Below, piece by piece: positions 32,341 to 43,499 of a stretch of DNA of 64,000 bases (position 1 is the first letter of the stretch; each line of letters begins with the position of its first letter). The notes under the pieces are model-generated. The model searched no databases. It was not told where the DNA came from and saw only the letters and a program-made list of their open reading frames with translations. The DNA is taken from positions 46,968,135-47,032,134 of the forward strand of contig JAWZYU010000010.1 in the NCBI GenBank assembly GCA_038380435.1. The letters are read 5' to 3'. This DNA is from Ryuthela nishihirai (taxonomy: Eukaryota > Arthropoda > Arachnida > Araneae > Heptathelidae). A program made the position numbers and the translations under genes.

Positions 32341-32616
32341 GTTTGGGGAAGGAGACGGACTAAACAGTTGTTAGGAGACAGCTGAAAGCGTCCCGTTAAG
32401 GTCATCCAGAATGTTCTTTAACTTGCATAGTGTATAACCCTCCTGTACACAGAGCCAACGGCTTAATATCCAGTCCGATGGACGGCGGCCTTTCTAAACC
32501 CACCAGTGTCCCTTTTCTCACCGAGACTAAAACAGAAGTTAGCGGAAAAAATCTCAACACATGCATAGTTGGGACTCGAACCTGGTGCACAATCGACCGA
32601 GCCAACTCCCGCCCCT
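32341..32616 (-). mobile_element. SINE family B, variant subfamily, tail-truncated
   Basis: Minus-orientation copy with CTCACCGAGACTAAAACAG and AGCGGAAAAAATCTCAACAC, variants shared with 12217-12395 and 41952-42155. It begins in mid body (GTTTGGGGAAGGAGACGG) and directly abuts the head of the preceding fragment. Confidence 0.8.
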
Positions 32617-33313
32617 CAACTACTAGTGACGTGTTTCTGTCAATTTAATCATTTTCCGTTTCTCGTCTCAAATTTTTTAGAAATAAATCCCTTACTCTTA
32701 AAACTTGCATGATTTTTAATCACGGAAGGCTTTCCTTCTTCTATGTAGAGAGCTTTTAACGCTAGTAGTTAAGTGTTCAATCAATATTTAGATGGCAGTA
32801 TCGCGGAAGCCGGTAATTAGACTCAACGTATGCATGTATTATACACATTTACACTTTATTTACAACTACTATATACAGCCCACAACCAAATATGTACAAG
32901 GAAATAGCGATTGTCCACCCGGGAAATCAGTTGACGCAACAGTGTCCCCAACCCTGCTAAAAAAAGGTTAAATTTAAGTCTTTCTTCAAATTTCTTCCAT
33001 CATCCAACAAAGAATACAGATGCAACTGTTTTTTCCTAAGCTCTTTTACTTTGTTGAAAGACACCAAGCTTGGTCACGTGAGGTTTTTCTGACTCCTCCC
33101 TCGACCCAATCCAGTAAACACGCTTTTCTGTCTGGTGAACGATCGTTCTACAGCACAGTTCCGAGGAGGCGCGGGACTTTTAATTAAAAACGTTTTTTTT
33201 TTCACCAGACGCCAGAAGCTAATGTCGCTGCTATTGCTAGTTTTTGCTGCTGTAGCTAGCCATTTTGGCAGAGTCCTGAAAGATTATTCTTGATCTCCAG
33301 CCTCACCCTAACC
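32617..33313. other. No recognised feature
   Basis: Contains TGTATTATACACATTTACAC at about 32834 and a moderately GC-rich part around 33080-33180. I see no supported gene or element. Confidence 0.3.
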
Positions 33314-33354
33314 CAGGGATGGCGAACTTATGGCACGCTTGCGTAAGGTGTCAA

Positions 33355-33410
33355 TTAGTGGCCTGCCAATAAAACTCGTCATGAGACGAGTTTTATTGGC
33401 AGGCCACTAA
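33355..33410. repeat. Perfect 26-bp stem with 4-nt loop
   Basis: TTAGTGGCCTGCCAATAAAA then CTCGTC, loop ATGA, and the exact complement. It lies within the candidate hAT element, so the second arm looks like an inverted copy of the first. Confidence 0.95.
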
Positions 33411-33513
33411 GAAGTTAAAAGAAATACATATCTGTGGCTAGTGTAGAGACTTGGAAGCAGTGGTCCTAGAAATTCAATACATATTTTCCTCTTTTCCTTT
33501 CTCAGCCATTGAA

Positions 33514-33892
33514 GGGGGGGGGGAAGGCTCAGTTCCAGCATTCCAGGCTCGTAAAGTATAGTTCGCAGGTTCCAATCACATGTAGGTCAGCGTTGACATT
33601 TGTCTCCGCAAAATACCCTGCCCAGCGTCAGTAGGGGACACCGATGAGCTTTGGAATAACCGCCGTCCGTCGAATGGGACGTTAAACTATAGCTCCGTGT
33701 GCGGGAGAGCCATACCCTGTGCACGTTAAAGAACGTGCTGGATGGCCTTGACGGGAGGCTACCATCTGTCTCCCAACAGCTGTCCAGTGGGTCCTCTTCC
33801 CTCATCCTTCTCTGAGCCTTCGGGGTCCTTGTGACCTGACCATTTAGCCCATTGTGTGCAAAACGTGCAGGTCAGAAGTAAAACAACCCAAA
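33514..33892 (+). mobile_element. SINE family B with TSD
   Basis: A nearly complete copy with a mutated head. It is flanked by TCTCAGCCATTGAA at 33500-33513 and TCTCAACCAATGAA at 33893-33906 (12 of 14 positions). It is inserted in the candidate hAT element. Confidence 0.87.
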
Positions 33893-34640
33893 TCTCAACC
33901 AATGAAAATTCGTTTCATCGTTTCATTCTGATTACTGCGGCATGGCATTAGTGATGCGCTGAGAAAGTATCGTGAGATTTTTTGAGATCGACTGAATAAT
34001 TTTGTTTATAATAACTATTTTATTTATTTTTAACTTTTCCCTTTATAGTGGTGGAATCTAAAACCTAGTATTTCGTATCTTTATATTTGAATCCTTAGTA
34101 TTTTGTATCATTTAATTTTTGTGATAAACGGATATGTAACTCTTTTTGTAGCGTCGGCACGCCAGCTACAAAATATTCTCTTATTTCTGTAATTTTGGCA
34201 TGCGAGTTCGAAAAGGTTCGTTATTCCTGCTCCAGCCAGTCGAGTCTCTAGATACAATTTGATTTCAATTTTTGAGGGAAAACCAATGAAAAATCTTAGA
34301 ACAGTTTACAGTAACAAAAACAGAAGGGTGTAAGTACCTTAATATTCAACGTAGGCCTTATCAAGGTGAGTATATAGAAGATGGTACTACAAGGCTGTTT
34401 TACCAAGGTCATTCGAGTGACGCTAAGGGGACGTACCCCATGATGTCACAGTGGGAAGAGCTCAGTTAATGTATTTACATAATCGTACTTTCTTTCGTGC
34501 CTTTCTTTGCTGTTCGCTTCGTGAATTTCTTTCTCTGTGAAGTCTTTCATGTAATTTTTCCTTCGTTTTATCATGCCGAACAATGCAGTAGCAAATTACA
34601 TGCGAAATCCTTCGAAGAATAAGAAAAACAATGTTTCATA

Positions 34641-34856
34641 TACAGTCGCTCAAAAAAGTATCCGAACACTATGCTCGATTACAGAATTCAGAAAAATATC
34701 TGGCAACGATTTTTTTAGAAATTAGTGATCTGGCAACCTTCGTGTCACGTGACACGAAGGTTGCCAGATCACTAATTTCTAAAAAAATCGTTGCCAGATA
34801 TTTTTCTGAATTCTGTAATCGAGCATAGTGTTCGGATACTTTTTTGAGCGACTGTA
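34641..34856. mobile_element. Perfect palindromic mariner-type MITE
   Basis: A 216-bp sequence that is its own reverse complement with no spacer. The centre, CACGTG, falls between 34748 and 34749. It begins TACAGTCGCTCAAAAAAGTA and ends with the exact complement, so a 212-bp element (34643-34854) is flanked by TA. The ends resemble Tc1/mariner inverted repeats. Both strands give the same open reading frame only because of the symmetry. Confidence 0.96.
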
Positions 34857-37800
34857 CATTCCAATTAGAAGCAAAAATTAGTATGAAGTGGATGATGCAT
34901 TGTCGGCGTGAAGATAGATTCGATATGCGCATGCGAAAATATGAGATAAATATTTTTCAGATACCTGTTAAGATCGATTGCCTGTAAGATTTATGAAGCG
35001 AATTCTTAGGACTAACTATTAAATGTAAACTAAATTATAATTACATTCCAGACAGAAAACAAAAAACCTCTCTGATAAAAATTTTAGAAACCGATCGCTC
35101 TGAAAATCAGTGTACCCAGTAAAAAAATAGCATTATCTCAGGTAACTGATAATTTAAATACTTTGAATTACACTGTACTGCTTCATCGGAATAAAAACTC
35201 ATATCAGTAAGCCATAGTCTACGCATTAGAAAATTACAGCACCAGTTTCCAATTGCTATTGAAACCTAAATAATGCCGAGGGGGAAATCTCTGCTTTGCA
35301 ACAAGATCGAAGCAAAGCAGCGGAATAAACATAAATAAAAATTGATTAAGCAAAATAAAAATTTCGGAATTAAAACAAATAAAGAAAGTAGACTTTTCTT
35401 TCGATAACTCTAGGAAATATTTTCTTAGTAAATTGAAAACTATATTTACGCCACGTCACATTAAATGTTTTTTGGAAGGGACAAAATTTAAACTACAGCA
35501 GCGAAAAATTATATTTTTAGTTTTTTCATTACGATTATTAACACAGTTGGTAAAAAGATAAGTTGAAATAAAAATATTTTGTTTTAATTATATCGAATTT
35601 AATTATAAGCGCAAGATCAGATATTTTCTCAGAATCATCTAATAGAAATTCTATATAATGCAGTGAAAAAATATTGATACAGATTTATATTACTCTATAT
35701 GTGATCAAATCGGAAATTTTTAGAACAGGAGCTATACTTACAAATTGAAACACATTTGTGGAAACATATAAAGTAATTAAAGAATATTCAGAAAATCTTT
35801 TCGATTATAAGCAAAGCATGGCGAAAACGTAAAGTTTACTGTACGCAGTTAGAAAATAATCTAGCAGTGAAATTGTTTAATATAAAAAATATATATTTTT
35901 AATAAAGCTATAGAGGCTGAAGATTTTATTTAAATTAATAACATTTATCTGCATTGGAATGATTCGCCTGTTCGTTAAGGAAAAAAATAATATTTATTTG
36001 AATATTTCTTAACGAATGGAAGACAAAATAATTTCTAAAGCAAAATAAAATCCATTTTAAATCAAAAATAACATTCGCTAAATTCTTCCAAAGTTCCGTG
36101 CATTACCAGAATGTATGACTATGACAGATTTTGCCATCAGCAAATTTGAAATTAAAAAAGAAGTGTTTCATGAATATTTCCGAGGTTGTAACGAAAAAAC
36201 AAATGTCAATACCTAAGATGATTAACGAAGGATTCATCTTTTTTACTAACATCTGATGTTGAAATGTTTTACACTAATCTAGTAGTCAGCATTTATTTTA
36301 TTAATTAAAATTAATTTAAAAATTGCTATCAGAATCGGTGATTCATGTTTTGCTGAATTGTACTGCTTACTCGATCCAGAGAAACAACCTAATAGCAAGA
36401 TTACAAACAGAAAACATCTTTGAACTAAGTCTGCACAGTTTACTTGGACAAGAAGATCTGACTGAGCGCAAAGTTTGCTTATAATGAAACAATCAATTTT
36501 TTAAATGATGCGAATCTTTTCCATAAGATTTAAGAATTTTTTTTATCGAGGTTTTGTAACATAAATGTCATCAGCTTCTTGGCATTATCCAACCTTGCCA
36601 TCTGCAGGAGAGGGTCGAAAGACTCGAACGTATCCAGAGAAAACATTTATTTTGTTTGATGATGATGATGACACATGAATTCTAATAAATTTTTATATGC
36701 CCTACTGAAAGTAAACTTTGCAGTCAAAACGAAAGTGATACCTGGCACCATACTCTTCTCACGCCACAAAACGATAATTGCCATGATAGTTTTATTAGTA
36801 GCTGTTATCCGAAATATTGAAATAACATGTCGAACATTAAAATATCAGAGTTCATTTCAAACTAAACACAATACTGTTTAATAATCACAAGAGTTTTATT
36901 AATATTGTACGAGTATATAATATATATTGTATTAGACAGCTTGTGTACTAGCCATATTAGCATTTACTAAACGCCTACGCTATGGATTGCCGCCATTATT
37001 GCAAATTTCAAATTATTTAACTGCATAGTGTTAATAGCTTATATAAACTAAGCAGAAATATCGCCATAGTATATTATCCGTTAGCATCCTAATATAATTC
37101 TATCACATATCAATCACTGCAAAATAAATAATTACATACCAGACTCCACAGTTTTAAAACAAATGAAATCCATATTCGATGCTCGCCAATGGTTTAAAAT
37201 AAGAAAAATATATATTTCTTGAAAATAAATCCCAGAAGATTCACACAATTATCTTGTTAACGATGAGTAATGGGATAATAAGCGATGAAATAAAACTTGC
37301 AGAATAATCCAAGACCAAAATCAAAATAGGAGGATGACACAAGACCGCTTCGTTTCACAATCGTCGTCGCATTACTGTTGCAAAATGCGGCGGTGTGCGC
37401 TCTCCCTAACAATAAATATTTCCCTGATACCAAAATAGACCTCAAACAGTTAAAAAAACTGAAATTGCAATTTTACCCTTTTTCTACCAATAGAAATCTA
37501 TTTTATCGTACGCTTCTTATAAGCTTTGTCTATCGTCGTCTCCCCAATGTGACGTCAAAATGTCTAGCCAATGACCGTCAAGAATCGCTTCCTCACGGAG
37601 TGGCACTACCCTTCTTTCATTCGCCCTGGGCATGTAACATGAACTTAATTGACAGCACGTCAAACAGTATGTTCCCTAAGATTTAAAAATTAAAATCGTG
37701 GAAGATGTCAGAATTTAAGGCATGGGAGTCAGTGCGTGTGTATGTGTGTCACAAATTAAGAGGGTGAAATGAAAAATGTAGTGACTCAACTGAAAGAACT

Positions 37801-38221
37801 CTACGTAATATCTGCTCACCTAGAGGGAATGAGAGGTTTTAGGAAGGGCATATGATTTTGGATTCAGAAAAAATAAAAATATGTTGTTTTGTTGAAGGCT
37901 GCTAGTGATGTTGAACTTCAAAGCATTCCACTAGTGTGGAGACTATTCTTTATCTTGGGGATGGATCTCCCGGGGGTGGGGTGCTAAGAAAGACATACTG
38001 TCGCGAACTTAGTATCCGCGACAGAGTACAAAATAGTCAACCCATGTATTAGTCATATTTCGCAACAATGTCATATAAAAATGCTACCAAAACGGAGGAG
38101 AAAATTATTTACTGGAACGGCGTTTCCTTCCATTACTACTCAGTCTCCAAAAATTTTCTAGATCCTTTTCTGCTTCATCTTGAACAGCTAGTTTAATGAA
38201 GTGATACTTCATTAGCTTAAG
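34857..38221. other. Long AT-rich stretch without a recognised gene
   Basis: Very AT-rich from 34960 to 37250. A GATGATGATGATGA run sits at about 36658-36671. At 37543-37572 two CCAAT motifs flank a TGACGTCA site within a locally CpG-richer patch (37375-37620), possibly promoter-like. No frame of note. Confidence 0.4.
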
Positions 38222-38420
38222 GATGGGGGTGGCTTAGTCCGATCTCGTAATCTGCAGTTCCCAGATTCGAGTCCCACCTTGGCAATAGTTAAGATTTATC
38301 TCCGCTGAACCCACATCTGCCCTCAGTCAGAAAGGGGACACCGATGTGAGTTGGAAGGGCCGCCATCCGTCGGATGGGACGTAGAGCTGTGGTTCCGTGT
38401 GCGGAAGAGCCATACCATGT
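38222..38420 (+). mobile_element. SINE family B, 3'-truncated
   Basis: GGATGGGGGTGGCTTAG head with a small deletion in the A-box region, B box AGATTCGAGTCC, and body to CGGAAGAGCCATACCATG. It stops where the purine-rich minisatellite begins. Confidence 0.85.
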
Positions 38421-38439
38421 TCTAATTTAAAATAATCTA

Positions 38440-38960
38440 TTTAGGATAAAAAGAAAGGTTTCTAAGGAAAAATAAAGCAAGCTATCAATGGTAAAAACAA
38501 AGCTAAGGGGAAAAATAAGATTTTAAGGGGGGGGAAGGACTTTCTGAGAAAAAAATCAAGCTATCAAGGGTAAAGACATAGCTTTCTAAAGGTTTTTCTC
38601 CTTTAGGTAAAAACATGGTATTTAAGGTAAAAAGAGTGAACTTTCTAAGGGAAAAATCAAGCTATCTAGGGTAATAAAAAAACTTTTTAAGGAAAAAAAG
38701 CAAGTTACAAGGGTAAAAACAAAGCTTTCTAAGGGGAAATGGCGTGATATTAAGGGTAAAAAAAACTTTCTGAGAAAAAAATTAAGCTATCTAGTTTAAA
38801 AAGAGAGTTTTCTAAGCAAAATAAGAAAGTATGCTATCAAGAATAAAAACAAAACTTTCTAAGGAGAAAAAAGGGGGTATTTATGGTAAAAAAAAAATAT
38901 GGAAAAAAATCAGGCTATCTAGGGTAAAAAGGAGAGTTTACCACGTGCAAAATAAAAACA
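38440..38960 (+). repeat. Purine-rich degenerate minisatellite, about 40-bp unit
   Basis: Roughly a dozen irregular units around AAGCTATCAAGGGTAAAAAC then AAAGCTTTCTAAGGGGAAAA. The plus strand is strongly A/G-rich. Unit length varies, so copy number is approximate. Confidence 0.8.
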
Positions 38961-40256
38961 AGCTCTAAGGTAAACAAAAGCAGCCCAGGACAAAATAATG
39001 TTCTGAAAGCGCTATGGTGCAAACGAAATGATTATGTTAAATAAAATCCATATTATAGATAACTTTTCATGTTTTTATCATAATTGACGGGAAAGATAAT
39101 AAGAATATCGGGGAGGAGGACCGAATTAAAGGTGGGAACCCTCTTGGAGCCAAACGCTGTGTATAATAAGGCTCTGAAAAATCAGCCGTACAAGAGTTTC
39201 ATCAGCGTAAATTGTTTTATCAAAGAAAAGTGCTCAGGATAAAATGTCTTCTTAGTTAAATCAGGGGTTCTGCCGCTCTTAAATGTTGAGGTAACTAGCA
39301 TGTACATAATTATGAGACTTTAATGTTCATATGTTCTACAATGGCACAAATTTTAGAATTTTAAAATGTTTCCCTTTCTTTTTATGAGATGAAGTTTCGT
39401 TTTTAAAAAATACGCTCTGGTTTTTATTTTATCCATATCGCTTTAAGGTACTATTTTGTCTTGCAAAAAATCGTTTCTATTAACTATTTAGAAAAAAAAA
39501 AGCTCTTTAAAGTTCAAACGACTGACAATCAAATGCATCGACGAGTATAATTGGCATTTCCTGGCTTTCAGTTTGGAGAATATCACGAAACATTGGTAAA
39601 ACGGTAAACGGCTATTTAATTAGTTTCTGGTTGTCAGACTGGTTCGTAAGCTAGCCTGCGATTACTATGGATACAGCCGAGCGAATCACCTGCCCACTTG
39701 CGTGTGAAATGTTACCATAGCGACCACACCGTATGTTACTACGGGCAAATCGCCCACATTCAACTCGACAACACTTTCTTTACGGTCTGCATAGAGAACC
39801 AGTCTGGTGATAGCGGAATATGTAATTACAGTGACGTCCTGACTCGCGTACGAACGAAGTGGAGTTTGCCCTCAGAATTCAGAGCAGGCGGGGCAATTCC
39901 TACAACAGTTTCACCATTCACGTTTAGCAAGAGATTATTATAGAATGCTTTCAAATCGAAACAAGATAAATGCATCGTTGGATTCTGTAATCCTGATAAT
40001 ATTATGCGTTGGTTCATTAGGCAGTTGTTGAATTGTGATCCTGCTAATATATAAGCTTAAAGACGTGTAGTATTAAAGCACAAATCTCTATGTCCCATTT
40101 TAATCTATAGCTCGCTTAACGTATAACAACAGTTTAGCAACTAGATACCTTTGCTAACAATGTGCCTTTCGCTAAATCGCCGATTTAGGTAATAATAGAA
40201 CAAAGCAGAAGTTAAGTTTTATGATCCCCGACAAAGTGGGAATTATTTTACGTCTG
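38961..40256. other. Unannotated, with a CpG-richer patch at 39640-39945
   Basis: Most is AT-rich. The patch at 39640-39945 is richer in CG dinucleotides and holds an open stretch of about 80 codons with no recognisable domain. It could be a promoter-proximal region, a diverged mobile element or an exon; nothing decides between these. Confidence 0.35.
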
Positions 40257-40583
40257 AACGGAACTTTTTTTCCACACAGTGGGCTAAATGGCCAGGTCAC
40301 AAGGTCCACGAGGACTCAAAAAAGTTGAGGGAAGGGGACCAATGAAAAACTGTTAAGAGATAGATGGCAGCCTCCCGTCTAGGCCATCCAGCGTGTTCTT
40401 TAACGTGCATAGGATAATAACACGGAGCCACGGCTTAACGTCCGATCCCACTGACGACGGCCTTTCCTAGTCCATCGATATTCCCTACTGACCGAGGGCA
40501 GAGCGGAGAATTTGTCAGGGATTAATCTCAACGTTGGTTCAGGTGGGACCCGAACCTGTGAAATGCAGATTATGAGCCTGGCC
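40257..40583 (-). mobile_element. SINE family B, head-truncated
   Basis: Minus-orientation copy with the order GGGCTAAATGGCCAGGTCAC, ATCCAGCGTGTTCTTTAACG, CCACGGCTTAACGTCC and ACCCGAACCTGTGAAATGC. The A-box part of the head is lost. Confidence 0.87.
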
Positions 40584-40779
40584 CTTGGCATTCTCAATGT
40601 AAGTTTAAGCAATAGAGGAACACAGGAATTGTCCTGTAAACGTGGAACTATATTGTTATTATTTTAACATCATGTGTCAACTTGGCTATCCGTTTCCAGA
40701 TAATAGATGGCGCCACAAGCGACTACATTGCGAAAGTTTATATATAGTCACAATTAGCTGCTAAATTATTTAGTTGCGA

Positions 40780-40860
40780 TAGCTCTGTGATCAGAGCACC
40801 TGACACGTTATCAGGAGGTTGTAGTTTCATATATCACAGAAACTCAATTTTATCACATAA
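40780..40860 (+). mobile_element. tRNA-derived SINE, family C, head only
   Basis: GATAGCTCTGTGATCAGAGC then TGACACGTTATCAGGAGG resembles the tRNA-like unit at 49776-49845. The B box is decayed (GTAGTTTCATATATC). This is a third tRNA-like family in the window. Confidence 0.6.
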
Positions 40861-41181
40861 CCATTCATGAGTTCCATATTTACGCATTTCCTGTTATTTT
40901 CTGCTATTGAATCTTACAAAATATTCAACTTGCTCTGGATCAACTTCATGCTATTTATGAAGTACTTTAAACAATGCAATTAGAATAAAAATGATAACAA
41001 AATTACAACAGAGACACAGACCTACGTTTCAAAAAATGAAAGGAGCCAAATATTTTTACAGCAACATAAAAAAAGGCACCGACATTCACACAAGCATCAC
41101 AAAACAACCAATCATTAATTATTAAAAAGAGTTATTAAATAACTATAATTTTAACAGTTTGTTTGATAAGGCTTTATGTTG

Positions 41182-42155
41182 TCTGGTTTGGAGCCACTTT
41201 TGACACACAATGGACTAAATTGACATGTCACAAGAACACCAATAGCTCAGAACTTGGGGGGGGGGGGGAGTAGATCCACTGGACAGCTCTTAGGAGTCTG
41301 ATTGGAACCTCTTCTCAATGCCATTCAGCGTGTTCTTTAATATGCATAATTATAGGTTCAGACCTATAAAAATTAAATTCGGTTGTTGGGTTGTGTTGTT
41401 TTACATCTGAGCGGCACTTTTTTGCATACCATGGGCTAAATGGCCAGGTCACAATGACCCTGAAGGCTCAGAGAAGGTTGGGGGAGGGGACCCACTGTGA
41501 CAGCTGTTGGGAGACAGATGGTAAGACTCCCGTCAAGGCCATTCAGCGTGTTCTTTAACGTGTACAGAGTATGGCTCTCCCGCACACGGAGCCACGGCTT
41601 AACGTCCCAACCGACTGACGGTGGCATTTTCAAGCCCATCGGTGTCCCCTACTGATCGTGGGCAGGGCTGGGAGTTTTGCGGAGATAAGTCTCAACGCTG
41701 ACCCAACTGGGACTCGAACCTGGGAACTGCAGATTACGAGTCTGGCTCGCTACAATTAAGTTGTGAGGGGTGCAAATTACTGAATGAAGCAGGAATACAG
41801 TAAGTTCCGATTTTTTTCCCCCTTTTTACGAGATATTTCTGCGGTATCATTGAATGTAGTATAGGTGTACTATTTTTTCCTTCTGTTCCTGTTACTATCA
41901 TTTTCAAATGAGAAGCCTCTTCTACTTTTCACGCCCTAGATCCTCCTTGTACAGGGCATGTCTTTCCTGTATACGAGGCAGTGGCTTACTATTCCATCCA
42001 AAGGACAGGCGGCCTTTCCAAGCCCATCAGTGATCCCTTTTTCATCTATCACAAAGTGAGAGTTATAGGGAAAATTCTCAACGCGCGCACAACGGGGACT
42101 CGAATCTGCAACATCAGATAAGAGGGCTAGGACTGTACCGATTAAGCCAACCCGT
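41182..42155 (-). mobile_element. SINE family B split by a roughly 600-bp insertion
   Basis: 41182-41346 holds the tail half (GAGCCACTTTTGACACACAA to TTCTTTAATATGCATA). 41947-42155 resumes at the next consensus position (ACAGGGCATGTCTTTCCTG) and runs through the head complement. The two are complementary halves of one variant-subfamily copy. The insertion between contains another SINE. Confidence 0.72.
41382..41754 (-). mobile_element. SINE family B, nested young copy
   Basis: Minus-orientation copy from TTGTTGGGTTGTGTTGTTTT to GATTACGAGTCTGGCTCGC, losing the last bases of the head. AATTAAATT at the left and AATTAAGTT at the right may be its target duplication. Confidence 0.88.
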
Positions 42156-42259
42156 CTTTTGGTCAAACAATAATATTGCTTGTAGGATAAAGGTAAATTT
42201 AGGGTCTTAAAGAAATTTTTATAATTGCTGAATAAATAGTTTTTTTCTATTTATTTCCA

Positions 42260-42310
42260 AGTCAGAGATTCTGGATGGATTCCAAGAGAATCCATCCAGA
42301 ATCTCTGACT
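42260..42310. repeat. Perfect 23-bp hairpin with 5-nt loop
   Basis: Arms 42260-42282 and 42288-42310 are exact complements (AGTCAGAGATTCTGGATGG...), with loop CAAGA. It lies about 48-98 nt past the donor site of the candidate exon at 42359-42428 in minus sense. Confidence 0.95.
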
Positions 42311-42358
42311 GCCCATTATTTACATCAGTTAATATGAAAGAAATTAAAGAAAACTTAC

Positions 42359-42428
42359 CATTTCCACTGAGCCATATCTTCTTCTGCTGAATACACCTCG
42401 ACGCGCAGCAAGATCCGTGGACGACGAA
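42359..42428 (-). CDS. Candidate internal exon of an unidentified host gene
   Basis: On minus, a 70-nt segment is bounded by a strong acceptor (TTATTTTGTTTTCAACAG) and donor (ATG then GTAAGTTTTC). A plausible branch motif (TTCTTAA) sits about 25 nt before the exon. The exon is clearly GC-richer than the AT-rich flanks. All three frames are open. One reads STDLAARRGVFSRRRYGSVE, another PRILLRVEVYSAEEDMAQWK. I cannot assign a protein. A 70-nt exon is not divisible by three, so skipping it would shift frame. If real, the window is partly intron of a minus-strand gene. A chance splice-like match remains possible. Confidence 0.45.
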
Positions 42429-42999
42429 CTGTTGAAAACAAAATAATTTTTAAGAATCTCGATATTTTCAAGAAAAAAAAATGTATATATTAAGGAATTG
42501 ATTTGCTAAATATACCATTTAGGAATAAAGAAAATTTTAGATGAATCGTTTTACACTCTTAAAATTTTAATCGCGTAAAAGATATAAACTAAAAACACAG
42601 AATAAAACTGTGTGGAATTCTCATTTTTAGCAAGAACGAAGTTTTCATTTTCCACTTTTGCAGCTTTTAAATGGGAATAATTCAAACTTATTGATGATTG
42701 GAAAAATGCAAAGAGTAATATTTTAATTAGCACTTATAACACAGAAAAGTAATTTTTTATTTATCTCGTGAAACAAAATGCCTACCACTCTTTAATGTAT
42801 AGAACTCTTTAATATATAGAACTCTTTAATGTAGCATTCTTTAATTTACACAGCTAGCTCTTTGTAACGATCGAAATTAAAACATTCCGGGGGAAACGTG
42901 AATCATATTTTATTAGTACCTATGCAACTCAAAACGAATTTTCCAGTTATTCTTAAAATAAAAAGAGTTGTGTTTTGCTATCCCCCGTTGGGCAAGGGG

Positions 43000-43260
43000 C
43001 AAATGATTGCTATCAGTACACATATTTTGACCTTCACTCCCCACAAAGTTTCAAATTTCTAGAGTAAATACACCATTTGCAATATCTATTTAAATTTTTG
43101 TCATTTTCAAATTTTCCACCGTAAAAAGAAGCAATTCAATTTATTTTGCTTCTTTGAAATTTGGAATTTGGAAAATGCGAAGCGTAATTGTTTGTTCAAT
43201 ATCTATCCAACATAAAAAAGAATTTAAATTTATCTCAAAAAAAGCAAAAAAAAAAGTTGA
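43000..43260 (-). repeat. Unnamed repeat D, inverted copy
   Basis: Reverse-complement D landmarks: CAAAGTTTCAAATTTCTAGA, CCATTTGCAATATCTATTTA, TTTTCCACCGTAAAAAGAAG. A second half-unit may follow from 43150. Confidence 0.55.
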
Positions 43261-43499
43261 ATGTATACAGACAGACAGAGAGACGAGAAAAAAAATTCTA
43301 AAACATTCATATCGAACATAAGTGTGGGAACAAAATTATGCTAAAATCCCTAACTCTTAGAGGACACTGCCCCGGATTATGCAAAAGGGGAAATCGTCTT
43401 TTGTCTCATCCAGTAGCAGACAGGATCGAGGAAAATGATTACGAGGCGGTAGACCTATTTAAATAAGTATATATATACGCATTCGAAATAATTAGTTGA

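Larger units (their letters stand above)
33314..34229. mobile_element. Candidate hAT MITE carrying a SINE
   Basis: The left end CAGGGATGGCGAACTTATGG and the complemented right end CAGGAATAACGAACCTTTTC resemble each other and hAT termini. Flanking octamers CCCTAACC and CTCCAGCC agree at only 5 of 8 positions, so the duplication is weak. Without the SINE the element would be about 520 bp. Confidence 0.55.

Noticed and set aside
34631..34932. Identical proteins predicted on both strands
   Set aside because: A direct result of the perfect palindrome; no independent coding evidence.
39698..39943. Frame starting MRVKCYHSDHTVCYY as a protein
   Set aside because: The start is not a convincing ATG context, no domain is recognised, and the patch could be repetitive.
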